DNA of 64,000 bases from Limnohabitans sp. INBF002 (GCF_027924905.1 NZ_AP027055.1:1612001-1676000), one strand, 5' to 3'. Positions 35,393 through 43,903 are shown, counted from the stretch's first letter. Made by a program: numbers and translations. Notes: generated from the letters alone by a model not told the origin.

Positions 35393-35833
35393 ATGCCAGT
35401 TTTGTCAATTTCAGCAGATCAACCAATTCAAATAAGCCCCAACAGCCTGTGGCTAGAGCTGTGCGGGTGGAAAGTATCCGCAGGTTTTCCCAGCCCTGCT
35501 GCCGATCACACTCAAAAACGAGTTGATCTCAACGATCACCTGATTCGCAATAAAGAAGCAACATTCCTCTTCCGTGTTCGCGGTGACTCTATGACGGGCG
35601 CTGGCATCTATGAAGGCGACACACTAGTAGTTGACCGCAGCATTGAGGCAAAGCACAACAGCATCGTTCTAGCCATCTTGAATGACGAGTTCACAGTCAA
35701 GCGACTTTATCGACGAGGCGGTGTTTTCAAACTGGTTGCAGAGAACCCCATCTACCCTCCCCGCGTCATCAAACCCGAAGAGGAGCTGACTATCTGGGGT
35801 GTAGTGACCTTTAACCTTCACAAGTTGTGCTGA
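35393..35833 (+). CDS. umuD: UmuD-like S24 peptidase, DNA polymerase V accessory subunit
   Basis: 146 residues from the ATG giving MPVLSIS. It has the self-cleavage region SAGFPSPA (Ala30-Gly31), catalytic serine in RGDSMTGAGI (Ser66) and catalytic lysine in FTVKRLY (Lys103). RecA-stimulated self-cleavage yields UmuD', which joins UmuC to make the mutagenic polymerase V. It sits directly after a consensus SOS box and overlaps the next gene by one base (TGATG), so the operon is damage-inducible. Confidence 0.96.
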   Translation: MPVLSISADQPIQISPNSLWLELCGWKVSAGFPSPAADHTQKRVDLNDHLIRNKEATFLFRVRGDSMTGAGIYEGDTLVVDRSIEAKHNSIVLAILNDEFTVKRLYRRGGVFKLVAENPIYPPRVIKPEEELTIWGVVTFNLHKLC

Positions 35834-36654
35834 TGGACAAACAGCCTGCACATCAAATCGACTCTCAAAGCTTGGATGCCCTGCCCCGTAGTGCAGGGGT
35901 TTACATCTTTCGTGGAGACGGCACGCTACCACTCTACATTGGTAAGAGCGTGGACATTCGCTCACGCGTGCTATCGCATCTGCGCACGCCAGATGAAGCA
36001 AGGATGATTGCTCAAACCAGAAGAATCGATTTCATAGAGACTGCTGGTGAGATTGGCGCTTTGTTGCTTGAAGCGCAAATGATCAAAACGCACAGCCCTT
36101 TGTTCAACATTCGATTGCGACGACTGAGGAACATGAACTCCATTCGTCTGACTCAAACTGAGACTGGTGCGAAACCTGAAATCGTCAGCAGTAAGGACAC
36201 AGAGATTGGACAGGTTGAAGGTCTCTACGGACTATTCAGCTCACAACGATCTGCGCAAGAACGACTGCGCGAATTAGCCATAGAGCACGAACTCTGTAAC
36301 GCGTTACTGGGCTTGGAGAAGCTAAGCAAGCGAGGTTGCTTTGGCCTGCAAATAAAGACATGCCGTGGCGCTTGCGTTGGACAGGAAGAGCGGCAAGTTC
36401 ATGACCAACGCCTGTTCTCTGCCTTGTTGGACATGAAAGTGCATGCTTGGCCCTATAAAGGCGCAATCGATTTGATAGAGCACACAGACGGGTGGACACA
36501 AAAGCACCGCGTACATAACTGGAGACACCTTGGCTCATGGTGCTCCAAAGCACAAAGCCATCTCGACTCCGCTCAGACGTCCTTTGATCTTGATACCTAC
36601 AAGATCCTCGTCAAGCCAATCATGCTGGGAACTGTCACTGTTGAAGAAGTATGA
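35833..36654 (+). CDS. cho: Cho-like excinuclease (GIY-YIG, UvrC homologue)
   Basis: 273 residues. The GIY-YIG endonuclease domain occupies ~15-105 (GVYIFRGDGTLPLYIGKSVDIRSRV in part; Glu in LLLEAQMIK). A UvrC-like Cys-containing region follows (RGCFGLQIKTCRGACVGQE in part, ~165-185). E. coli Cho makes a single 3' incision beside bulky lesions and is SOS-induced. Here the gene lies between umuD and umuC, overlapping both (1 nt and 4 nt), an arrangement that joins nucleotide-excision incision with translesion synthesis in one operon. Confidence 0.92.
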   Translation: MDKQPAHQIDSQSLDALPRSAGVYIFRGDGTLPLYIGKSVDIRSRVLSHLRTPDEARMIAQTRRIDFIETAGEIGALLLEAQMIKTHSPLFNIRLRRLRNMNSIRLTQTETGAKPEIVSSKDTEIGQVEGLYGLFSSQRSAQERLRELAIEHELCNALLGLEKLSKRGCFGLQIKTCRGACVGQEERQVHDQRLFSALLDMKVHAWPYKGAIDLIEHTDGWTQKHRVHNWRHLGSWCSKAQSHLDSAQTSFDLDTYKILVKPIMLGTVTVEEV

Positions 36655-37922
36655 AGCAGCAGCTCGCCTTGATCGATTGCAACAACTTCTATGTGAGTTG
36701 TGAAAGACTCTTTCGTCCAGACATCCGAAAGACTCCTGTCGTTGTACTGTCTAACAATGATGGATGCGTAGTCTCACGCTCCAATGAAGCCAAAGCCATT
36801 GGCATACGCATGGGACAGCCTTGGTTTGAATGCAAGGAACTGGCAAAAGAACATGGCGTTCTAGCCCTGAGCAGTAACTACGCTTTGTATGCCGACCTTT
36901 CCAACCGTGTGATGTCGATCTTGTCGACTTACTCACCAAGACACGAGGTTTACAGCATTGACGAGTGCTTTGTTGACCTGACAGGCACGGCCAAACTGAG
37001 GGATGTCAGTTACCAAATGCGCGAGCACGTCATTAACTGGTCTGGCATACCTGTATGTGTAGGCATTGGCCCAACAAAGACTTTGGCAAAGCTTGCAAAC
37101 TTTGTGGCCAAACGCCACCCACGATCTAAAGGCGTCTTCAACTACAACGATCTCAATGAACAGCGACAAGCCAAGTTACTAGGACAAATCACTGTGGATG
37201 AAGTCTGGGGCGTAGGCAGGCGAATTAGTAAACGGCTTGCAGAACACAACATACATACAGTCGAAGAACTGAGACATGCACACACTCCAACACTTCGCTC
37301 AGAGTTTGGCGTCGTAATGGAAAAAACTCAGCGCGAGCTACAAGGAATTGCATGCATTGATTTACAAGAAGTAGTGCCTGACAAGCAGCAAATCATCTCC
37401 AGTCGCTCATTTGGCAGCATGGTCCAGGATGTGGACGTACTCAAAGATGCCATGAGCACATTTGTAGCTAACGCATGTGCCAAGCTCAGAGCGCAGGAAT
37501 CTCATGCAGCATTGATACAAGTGTTCCTGCACACCAATCGGTTCCGCAAAGACTTGCCCCAGTACATGCCATGCCTAGCTATTCCACTGCCCTACCCGAC
37601 CAATGACAGCTTAGCGGTTAACAAGTGGGCCGGATTTTTAGTAGAGCAAATGTATAAGCCTGAGTACCAGTACAAAAAGGCTGGCATCGTGTTGAGTGAG
37701 ATCTCACCTGTCACTCACTATCAAGGTGACCTGCTAGCGCCTGAAATTACAGAGACTGGAAGCACTAAGCTGATGACTGCCATTGACCAGTTAAACCAAC
37801 GCTTTGGGCGCGGCGCGGTAAAGATATCAACACAAGGCGCTCACAAAGGGTGGCAGATGAAGCAGGAGAGAAAGTCACCTTGCTACACAACTAACTGGAA
37901 TGAGCTTCCACATGCCCAATGA
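36651..37922 (+). CDS. umuC: UmuC-like Y-family DNA polymerase (Pol V catalytic subunit)
   Basis: 423 residues, the normal length. The palm motifs are intact: ALIDCNNFYVSCERLF (Asp9) and YSIDECFVDLTG (Asp/Glu ~103), and the little-finger and DUF4113 C-terminal parts are present (~300-423). With UmuD' it bypasses lesions at low fidelity. It is the last gene of the SOS operon. The lower GC and accessory position suggest carriage by the mobile element rather than a native umuC. Confidence 0.96.
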   Translation: MKQQLALIDCNNFYVSCERLFRPDIRKTPVVVLSNNDGCVVSRSNEAKAIGIRMGQPWFECKELAKEHGVLALSSNYALYADLSNRVMSILSTYSPRHEVYSIDECFVDLTGTAKLRDVSYQMREHVINWSGIPVCVGIGPTKTLAKLANFVAKRHPRSKGVFNYNDLNEQRQAKLLGQITVDEVWGVGRRISKRLAEHNIHTVEELRHAHTPTLRSEFGVVMEKTQRELQGIACIDLQEVVPDKQQIISSRSFGSMVQDVDVLKDAMSTFVANACAKLRAQESHAALIQVFLHTNRFRKDLPQYMPCLAIPLPYPTNDSLAVNKWAGFLVEQMYKPEYQYKKAGIVLSEISPVTHYQGDLLAPEITETGSTKLMTAIDQLNQRFGRGAVKISTQGAHKGWQMKQERKSPCYTTNWNELPHAQ

Positions 37923-37981
37923 TCAGCTAGTACTGCATGTCCAACAAGTGCATGAGCACTCAGTACCGTCCATTCATTAGG

Positions 37982-38269
37982 TCAACACCAATCGCCATTA
38001 ATACTCAATTGGCAACCCTTAGCTAAAGTACGAAAAACTTGACTAAGGTCGTCAAGAAAAGAGTCGTGATCGCCAATCTCAGCTGCCCCAACATCCGCAA
38101 CTTCCATAACAGTCAGCTTATCTGATCCAGACTCAGATTGGGCAAGCGCATACCCTTCAGGCCAGCGCTTGCTCATATACGCAGCGATATGGTTTTCCCA
38201 GCGGTCATAGAGGCTCTCGTTACGACTAACAATTTCCCAGGCTTCGTCGTATAGGGATTCTTTGTTCAT
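37982..38269 (-). CDS. Hypothetical acidic protein
   Basis: 95 residues from the ATG giving MNKESLYDEAWEIV; a GAGCAGAG purine-rich tract precedes it. Acidic and helical at the N-terminus (YDRWENHIAAYMSKRWPEG). No known motif, signal or membrane segment. Convergent with umuC. Confidence 0.6.
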   Translation of the reverse strand: MNKESLYDEAWEIVSRNESLYDRWENHIAAYMSKRWPEGYALAQSESGSDKLTVMEVADVGAAEIGDHDSFLDDLSQVFRTLAKGCQLSINGDWC

Positions 38270-38418
38270 GCTCTGCTCCGTTCGTTGAAAGGTCAAATAG
38301 GTAACTAGCGAACCGGCTTGGGGATTCGGCTAGACAGATGTATTTCACCTTAACGGAGCGTAATTAGGGGCAAATAATCTCTTTGAATTGGCTATGTTAG
38401 TTGGCCACCATGTTGAAT

Positions 38419-38808
38419 TTATCCTCGAACCATCACGAATGGCATAGCGCCAAAGACTCCCGAAATTTCATCATCTTTTGGGTATCCTAGTAAGGAAGCC
38501 TCATCCCAAACCTTGTCCATTAGCTCGACTTCGTGAGAAAAGCGTTTAACGATCTCTCTCGCAATCATCGTCTGAATAAATTTAACCAGCCTTGACTTGG
38601 CGCTATCCCTATCAAATCGAATACGCTGAACATCCAAATGCTCATTCAGATGGATAAGTGCAGAATTTGAAATTTTCAACCCTTGAGAGGTCACACTGCT
38701 CCAATAGCCATCACTCATTCCCATCGCCCGGCTGATAGACCTAACAGTCGTTTCAGGAAAAGCTTTGCACATAGCTCCATAGAGTTCTTCATCAAAATTG
38801 ATCATCAT
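38419..38808 (-). CDS. Putative helix-turn-helix protein
   Basis: 129 residues from the ATG preceded by AGGAGG. The segment TVRSISRAMGMSDGYWSSVTSQGLKIS (in part, ~20-50) has the spacing of a helix-turn-helix, followed by a helical tail (ALIHLNEHLDVQRIRFDRDSAK in part). A matching palindrome lies directly upstream and a half-copy of it covers the divergent gene's start, which supports autoregulation. The family is not recognised with certainty (DUF6626-like is possible). Confidence 0.7.
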   Translation of the reverse strand: MMINFDEELYGAMCKAFPETTVRSISRAMGMSDGYWSSVTSQGLKISNSALIHLNEHLDVQRIRFDRDSAKSRLVKFIQTMIAREIVKRFSHEVELMDKVWDEASLLGYPKDDEISGVFGAMPFVMVRG

Positions 38809-38820
38809 GACCTCCTCATT

Positions 38821-38898
38821 GCATAAAGTATTTATGCGCCGAAATGGACATCTCATGGTGTTACGAATTCACTCACGATTGGAATCGGCATAAATACT
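38821..38898. promoter_or_regulatory. Paired operator-like sites in the divergent promoter region
   Basis: GCATAAA-GTA-TTTATGC (38821-38837) is a perfect 7-bp-arm inverted repeat. Its 11-bp half GCATAAATACT recurs at 38888-38898, just before the plus-strand ATG at 38901. The two sites lie at the two ends of the divergent intergenic space, one before each gene, and could bind the helix-turn-helix protein encoded at 38419-38808. Confidence 0.65.
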
Positions 38899-38900
38899 GC

Positions 38901-39242
38901 ATGAAGACTTTCACCGCATTGATCAAGGCCACAGTCAACGGTAACGTTCGCGCTGTTCCAACTCAAATTACAGCGCAAAACTCTACGGATGCACGATGGC
39001 TACTACAGGCCATTTATGGTTTTCACGCACTGGTATCTGCTCCTACAGAGATTCATGAAGATAATGAGATCACTGAAATCATCCAACCTAAGACACCAGA
39101 ACAATTGCGATTGGACAACCTCAGGGCGGCCAAGGACAGAGCTAATGACGCACTAAAGATTGAGCGAAATAGGCAAGCCAAGCAGCGCGCAATTAAGACT
39201 CTCTCGAGCATCAACAATCCCAAAATTTCTTCAAACTTATAG
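38901..39242 (+). CDS. Hypothetical protein with basic C-terminal helix
   Basis: 113 residues. The N-terminal ~55 residues look like a small alpha/beta domain (FTALIKATVNGNVRAVPTQ; DARWLLQAIYG) of the kind often found in conjugative and integrative elements. The C-terminal part is a charged helix (LRLDNLRAAKDRANDALKIE). Function unknown. The start overlaps the edge of an operator-like site. Confidence 0.65.
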   Translation: MKTFTALIKATVNGNVRAVPTQITAQNSTDARWLLQAIYGFHALVSAPTEIHEDNEITEIIQPKTPEQLRLDNLRAAKDRANDALKIERNRQAKQRAIKTLSSINNPKISSNL

Positions 39243-39396
39243 TCAGAAAAAAATCCACCTAATCGGCGATCACTCTGATGATTCATTTAATCAGCTGAAA
39301 TTTTTGCAGTAACAACGTAAGTCACTTATTCATTTCCGCTAGACCAACTTTTGGCGAAACATCCTCAATCTGTACACCCAGCTCAATGGTTACCGG

Positions 39397-40899
39397 CTAG
39401 ATGTAGACCGTTGATGAAAATTCACATCCTGCAGCCCTTCGCTCTGCATTTTCCAACCGTGCTTTATGCTCTGCCTCGTACAAAAGCACGTCCTTGCTCA
39501 CCGATGTGTACTTAAACAGCTGAGTAGACTCCAAACGCCAGTAGTGATTCATTGTTTTTTCTTGTATCTCCATCTCAATTTCACTCTTGAGATCAGCACC
39601 CAATCGGTTACGAAAAAAAACAGCGTCATGCACATTTGCCAGCGGTTTTCTTCCGTGGCTTGCCGCAACTTCACGCAGTACGTTCATGACCTGCGTTTCA
39701 CTTTGTTGGTAATAAAAAGCCAGGACTTTTGATTTACTCAATCGCCCGCTTGAAGTCTGAAGGAACGGACTTGTCAAGATATCGCCTGCGTCATTTTGAA
39801 AGTGGTTGAATATGTAGTTATCCAAACAATTCTGCTCCTGTATGAACTTGCGTATCGTTGCGTCTCCTAGGAATCTCTTGCGCTCCTCGGAATTCTTAAT
39901 GATGTCAACAAGTGCAGAATTTTTCCATGCTCCAGTCATGTCGTACCACCCTGTTGTAGTAGCTCTGGCACCAAAACTGATCGCTGTGACAGCTGCCTTG
40001 AGCAGCTTAGTCTGTAATTCTTTTGGAACATTGGTGCCCTCCAAAAAAGTGAAGTGCCGCATCGTCCGCATGAAGTCTGCTTTATCTTCCAAATAACCCG
40101 TTGTTACAGAAAATGCTTCACGCACAGTACGACCGTCCTGATTAGCCGCAAGAACACTTTTGGCAAAGCCCATCTTCCAACTAATCACACTAGATCGAAT
40201 GTCATACTCCCAGCAATCACCCAAGATAGCACTACGTAGCTGTTTATTCACGTTTTGAATACTGGTGCCTTCGTAGTAAATGCGACCAAAGAAGCTGGGC
40301 CTCTTTCGTTGGTAGTACCAGCCACCTTCACTAATTGCAGTTGCCAATATGGTTCGCGCCTGCCTAAGCGCCAAGGATTTGCTCTCAACTTTCATCAAGC
40401 TTGACTCATCAGTAAGCCATTGAATGTAGGCTTGCAATGACTTTTGATTGACTTGCAAGGCATCGTACTCATCAGGACTCCAACGTTCTGCAGTATTCAT
40501 ACACCCAGATACAGCAACACTTAGCGGCTCTTCGAGCTCATCCCATTCTTCTGTCATCACCACTAGTTCCGTCAACTTAACATCGGAGATTTTTCCTGTC
40601 AGATTTGATCCTTGCGTAACTGTTCGCACCAGCTCTAAACCGTTTTCCCTAAGCCACGCATGCACACGCTTTCGGTTTTCGCCAATCTGCCCACCTAAAT
40701 TTGCCAAACGTTGTAATGAAATGCTGTATGCGCCTAACTTTCTCTGCACAGGGCTTTGCCCATGCATAAGCGCCTGACACACCAACCCCTCCAAAGTTTT
40801 TACATATTTAGCTAAAGCTCTTTTGGCCGAATTTTTAGGAAGCGGAAATGCCGCAGCCAAGGCCTGCTCAACTTCAGGCCGAACATTAATCTTGATCAT
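39397..40899 (-). CDS. Family A (Pol I/T7-like) polymerase-domain protein, no exonuclease
   Basis: 500 residues. The C-terminal ~300 residues carry, in order, the blocks of a family A polymerase. Pre-motif A is FGRIYYEGTSIQNV (~204-217), like TGRL...NLQNI. Motif A is EYDIRSSVIS (Asp233). Motif B is KAAVTAISFG (Lys301, Phe309, Gly310), matching K-x7-(Y/F)-G. The Q-helix is YYQQSETQVMNVLREV (~397), and motif C is NVHDAVFF (His424, Asp425). Lys301 to Asp425 is 124 residues, the same as in E. coli Pol I (758 to 882). Motif C has HDA instead of HDE. The first ~190 residues are helical and match neither the 5' nuclease nor the 3'-5' exonuclease domain. DNA polymerase, primase-like or single-subunit RNA polymerase activity is an inference. 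RBS GGGGG precedes the ATG. Confidence 0.8.
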   Translation of the reverse strand: MIKINVRPEVEQALAAAFPLPKNSAKRALAKYVKTLEGLVCQALMHGQSPVQRKLGAYSISLQRLANLGGQIGENRKRVHAWLRENGLELVRTVTQGSNLTGKISDVKLTELVVMTEEWDELEEPLSVAVSGCMNTAERWSPDEYDALQVNQKSLQAYIQWLTDESSLMKVESKSLALRQARTILATAISEGGWYYQRKRPSFFGRIYYEGTSIQNVNKQLRSAILGDCWEYDIRSSVISWKMGFAKSVLAANQDGRTVREAFSVTTGYLEDKADFMRTMRHFTFLEGTNVPKELQTKLLKAAVTAISFGARATTTGWYDMTGAWKNSALVDIIKNSEERKRFLGDATIRKFIQEQNCLDNYIFNHFQNDAGDILTSPFLQTSSGRLSKSKVLAFYYQQSETQVMNVLREVAASHGRKPLANVHDAVFFRNRLGADLKSEIEMEIQEKTMNHYWRLESTQLFKYTSVSKDVLLYEAEHKARLENAERRAAGCEFSSTVYI

Positions 40900-40952
40900 T
40901 TATCCCCCTTAATTTGCGTGGGTGGTATTAACTTATTTATCCCGTCACAAAA

Positions 40953-40983
40953 TAGGTGTGTGCATTATGCAAAGTAGGTGTGT
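40953..40983. repeat. Direct repeat TAGGTGTGT upstream of the polymerase-like gene
   Basis: TAGGTGTGT occurs at 40953-40961 and 40975-40983, 22 bp apart (two helical turns), in the 183-bp AT-rich gap before the polymerase-like gene. Phased direct repeats fit an operator or short iteron set; only two copies were found. Confidence 0.45.
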
Positions 40984-41082
40984 TAAAGAAAAAGTAACAC
41001 GCTTATAGTAATTAAGCCGACCAGCCCATTGCGGACTTATTACTGCATACTTGGATTGGTCACTTGCAGTTCATATTTTTTT

Positions 41083-41349
41083 TCAAACTAACGTAACTTG
41101 ATATTCTTCGCCGTCTTTGTAGGTATCCTGCATTTGATCAGGTTTGCAGTTACTAAGTAGACTGAAGATGATATCTTCCAGGCCATCGTTCTGAATTGCA
41201 TTGACAAAATCAACAGGCGTTGATGCATTAGATAGATCAATATCGTAGTTGGTCAATAATAAATTGATCAAATCGTTTGTGGATTTTTGATCCAATTCAA
41301 AGCTGCAGCTAGTAACAACAACTGTCTCACGCTTAACAGTAAATTTCAT
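41083..41349 (-). CDS. Hypothetical small protein
   Basis: 88 residues from the ATG giving MKFTVKRETVVV. Strand-rich N-terminus followed by acidic helical segments (STNDLINLLLTNYDIDLSNA in part). No recognised family. It is upstream of the polymerase-like gene on the same strand, 184 bp away. Confidence 0.55.
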   Translation of the reverse strand: MKFTVKRETVVVTSCSFELDQKSTNDLINLLLTNYDIDLSNASTPVDFVNAIQNDGLEDIIFSLLSNCKPDQMQDTYKDGEEYQVTLV

Positions 41350-41499
41350 CCTCTTTGCTCCTAGAAAAAAATTAAAAATTTCCAACACGGACGACCATAA
41401 AGCATAGCCAATACCAATTGGCTAGCTATCCGCACTTAATGCATTGGAACATTGCTCCAATGCATTAGCGCAAGTAATATGCTCTTGTAATTTGTACTG

Positions 41500-42081
41500 T
41501 CAACCAAGTAAGCTCTGCTTAAGTCTCATACTATCACGCACAATCTTTGAAGAGCTAGCGCCGTTGAATTCTTCCACCATGCTCTCGTTGCCTTCTTTAA
41601 AGAATGAGATTCGACTTACCCAACCCTGCGGGGTCAACTGCTGCAGTGTTGAATTGTTAATTAACAATCGTCGTGATGCAATCGCCCATAAATCGACACG
41701 ATCACCAACTTTTTTGGCTGTTAACTCAAGAGTTTTTCCATAAGGTGTCCTCACGAGCTTGTTACGTTGATAACTGCCATACCAAGCTTTAATTTCTGGA
41801 TGTTTGTCGAAATCAAATGCAAATCGCCATATTCCACCCAAATATTTAGCAACTTTTAAATGATCTACTGGCGCCCGACTTTTTAATTGATTAATTAAAC
41901 TCGTTTCTGGCAACTCAGGAATCATCGGTAATGCACTAGTCGGATATGAATCTTCCTTAGTTAGCCAAACCAAATTTTCATTCGGCAAACCCACGATCGC
42001 GGGAGCAATTGCATTAATTTCTTGGTTCAAAATAATTGAACCAACTTTATAACCCTTTGTATAATGATATACTTTTTTCAT
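41500..42081 (-). CDS. Hypothetical protein with ADP-ribosyltransferase-like N-terminus
   Basis: 193 residues from the ATG preceded by AAGGA. The N-terminus KKVYHYTKGYKVGSIILNQEI and the later LVWLTKEDSYPTSAL recall the His-Tyr-Thr pattern at the start of DarT-like and other small ADP-ribosyltransferases (HxT ... xxIL ... G). No matching catalytic glutamate was identified with confidence. Such proteins can be toxins or phage-defence effectors. No antitoxin partner is obvious; the 92-residue gene upstream (42178-42456) is the only candidate. Unproven. Confidence 0.6.
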   Translation of the reverse strand: MKKVYHYTKGYKVGSIILNQEINAIAPAIVGLPNENLVWLTKEDSYPTSALPMIPELPETSLINQLKSRAPVDHLKVAKYLGGIWRFAFDFDKHPEIKAWYGSYQRNKLVRTPYGKTLELTAKKVGDRVDLWAIASRRLLINNSTLQQLTPQGWVSRISFFKEGNESMVEEFNGASSSKIVRDSMRLKQSLLG

Positions 42082-42177
42082 TTTCAATCCTTAATTTAAA
42101 AAACTCAAATATTTGAGCAACTCCATACTCTGGCATCGCTTCAATTTACTTAATTAACAGGTTAGTTTGTTACCAAC

Positions 42178-42456
42178 TTAATCATTGGAAAGTATCACAG
42201 CCAAATCATGAATCCAATCATGAATGTTATTTCTAATATGATCTCTCATCTCTTCTTTTGCACTATATAAATAGTCATTACAATCATTTTCTAGCGCAAT
42301 ACTCAGCTCATCAATTAATGCTTGCTCCCTAGCGCAATCAGGATCAACCTGCAAAAGTACATCATTTCCAGCACTGCAAAACCCTTTATGTTTGGCAAAT
42401 GCTGACTTTGTTTGATCACTAATTTCAATTTCTCTACCCAATATCTCTATTTTCAT
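42178..42456 (-). CDS. Hypothetical acidic small protein
   Basis: 92 residues with a good ribosome binding site (AAGGAGT). It starts MKIEILGREIEISDQ (strand-rich), then becomes helical and acidic (IDELSIALENDCNDYLYS). Acidic and small, so it could be an antitoxin for the 41500-42081 product, 96 bp downstream on the same strand, but nothing beyond adjacency supports this. Confidence 0.6.
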   Translation of the reverse strand: MKIEILGREIEISDQTKSAFAKHKGFCSAGNDVLLQVDPDCAREQALIDELSIALENDCNDYLYSAKEEMRDHIRNNIHDWIHDLAVILSND

Positions 42457-42754
42457 AGAATCACTCCTTGCTTATAATTTAAGATCCATAATTTGATATT
42501 TAATAATCCATCCATTTACATATCTACCTCCGTAAAACTGATGATCGAACTGTAATAAAATGAATGCCGTATTAGGATAAACAATGATTTAAAGAAGATT
42601 TTGTTAACACGTCCAATTCACAAGAAACCCTTACGACAAAAAAATCTTTAATACGATTTAAATTTAAAAGTGCCAATCAACAATAGATACAGATTTTGAA
42701 ATTAATGACACTAAGTGAAATAATGAGCTCAAACTAACTCAGCTAAAGTCCAAA
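42457..42754. other. AT-rich intergenic region without a supported gene
   Basis: About 300 bp of divergent intergenic DNA, strongly AT-rich. It should hold the promoters of the genes on both sides. I see no clear repeat, RNA gene or consensus promoter. Confidence 0.5.
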
Positions 42755-43489
42755 ATGATTACAGATGAAGAACTTGGCAGATTGAAGGCGATTCCCCGAT
42801 CATTCAGAAAACCACTACCCTCGGAAGAAGAAGCTCGCGAAGTTGAAGGGAGCCTTTATCACATGTGGTGGCGCTGTCTGCGAGCAAGTAGCAAGTACTT
42901 GGAATGTTGCGAAGTGGAAGGTCGTAACCACGCACTTTCCCAAACCTACGCAAACTTTGGAGATGTGCGGGTTAAATGGCCCATATGGTGGAGACGTACG
43001 GGAAGAGTTATCTTTAGTGAGCGACATGACTACCCGAAGGTTCGCGCAATCACCAAAGACAGAGCACTTACAAAACTGAATGTGGAATCCGAGAGCTTTC
43101 TGATCTTGGATGTTCCCTTGGGACTACGTAGGACAACCGTCCTTGAGCAGATCAATAAACTACTAGATGAACATCACCCAGGTCGTGATTTAGATGTCTG
43201 GGCTCAAAGCACTGCGAAGGTCAAACTTCATAAGAGCAAGTTACATGAGAAAACTTTGCCACAGTTAGTACTTGTAGCCGAGATCCTGCACAAGAAACCT
43301 GAGATCTTGTTATATGAACTTGCAGAAGTTGCTGGACTAGCTGAAATTCATCTTGGTCGATCTGTACAAGAAGAATTAACCAAGAGAGAGGAACATCAAC
43401 GCAGAGAAATGGCTGCAAGCAGATATAAAGACCAAGCCAATAAACTTGTTATAAATGCAGCTCACGGCCGATTTCCGTGCATTGATTAG
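42755..43489 (+). CDS. Hypothetical protein of integrative elements
   Basis: 244 residues. The N-terminal half is rich in tryptophan and arginine (LYHMWWRCLRASSKYLECCEVEG in part; FGDVRVKWPIWWRRTG). A charged helical C-terminal half follows (EELTKREEHQRREMAASRYKDQ in part). No signal peptide. I recognise this general layout from hypothetical proteins of integrative elements in Beta- and Gammaproteobacteria, without known function. Confidence 0.7.
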   Translation: MITDEELGRLKAIPRSFRKPLPSEEEAREVEGSLYHMWWRCLRASSKYLECCEVEGRNHALSQTYANFGDVRVKWPIWWRRTGRVIFSERHDYPKVRAITKDRALTKLNVESESFLILDVPLGLRRTTVLEQINKLLDEHHPGRDLDVWAQSTAKVKLHKSKLHEKTLPQLVLVAEILHKKPEILLYELAEVAGLAEIHLGRSVQEELTKREEHQRREMAASRYKDQANKLVINAAHGRFPCID

Positions 43490-43492
43490 TTT

Positions 43493-43807
43493 TTATTGCA
43501 CGTCAATCAATATTGGTTCACAAACGCGTTCTAAGTTTTCATTTAAATCTTGAAAAACGGACTCGATTGCTTCGCATATTTCATCACTACGTGTAATTTC
43601 ATTTTGGTCAGCGTAATCGTAAATGGCCCCGACAATCATTTCATTAATCTGAACGATCTGAGCAGTCCCTCTAGCGCCTATAACGTGCAACTTGCTAGCT
43701 AACCCTTTAGCAATTTCATCTCTTCGAGAAGAAGATAACCGCAGCACTTCAATTTGACTGAATTTATTTTCACAACAAGCACACTTCATTACCAAATAAT
43801 TTCCCAT
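43493..43807 (-). CDS. Hypothetical protein with CxxC motif
   Basis: 104 residues from the ATG preceded by AGGAG. CACC near the N-terminus (MKCACCENKFSQIEV) could bind a metal or start a small zinc finger. The remainder is helical and acidic (SDEICEAIESVFQDLNENLE). Convergent with the preceding plus-strand gene, with 3 bp between the ends. Confidence 0.6.
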   Translation of the reverse strand: MGNYLVMKCACCENKFSQIEVLRLSSSRRDEIAKGLASKLHVIGARGTAQIVQINEMIVGAIYDYADQNEITRSDEICEAIESVFQDLNENLERVCEPILIDVQ

Positions 43808-43903
43808 AACCAATCTCCTGTAAAGTTGAGATTGATATGATCATTCAAAGCAGCTTAGAAAAAATGAAATATTCATTTTCAAAGGGCTCAGTTAACATTA
43901 ATT

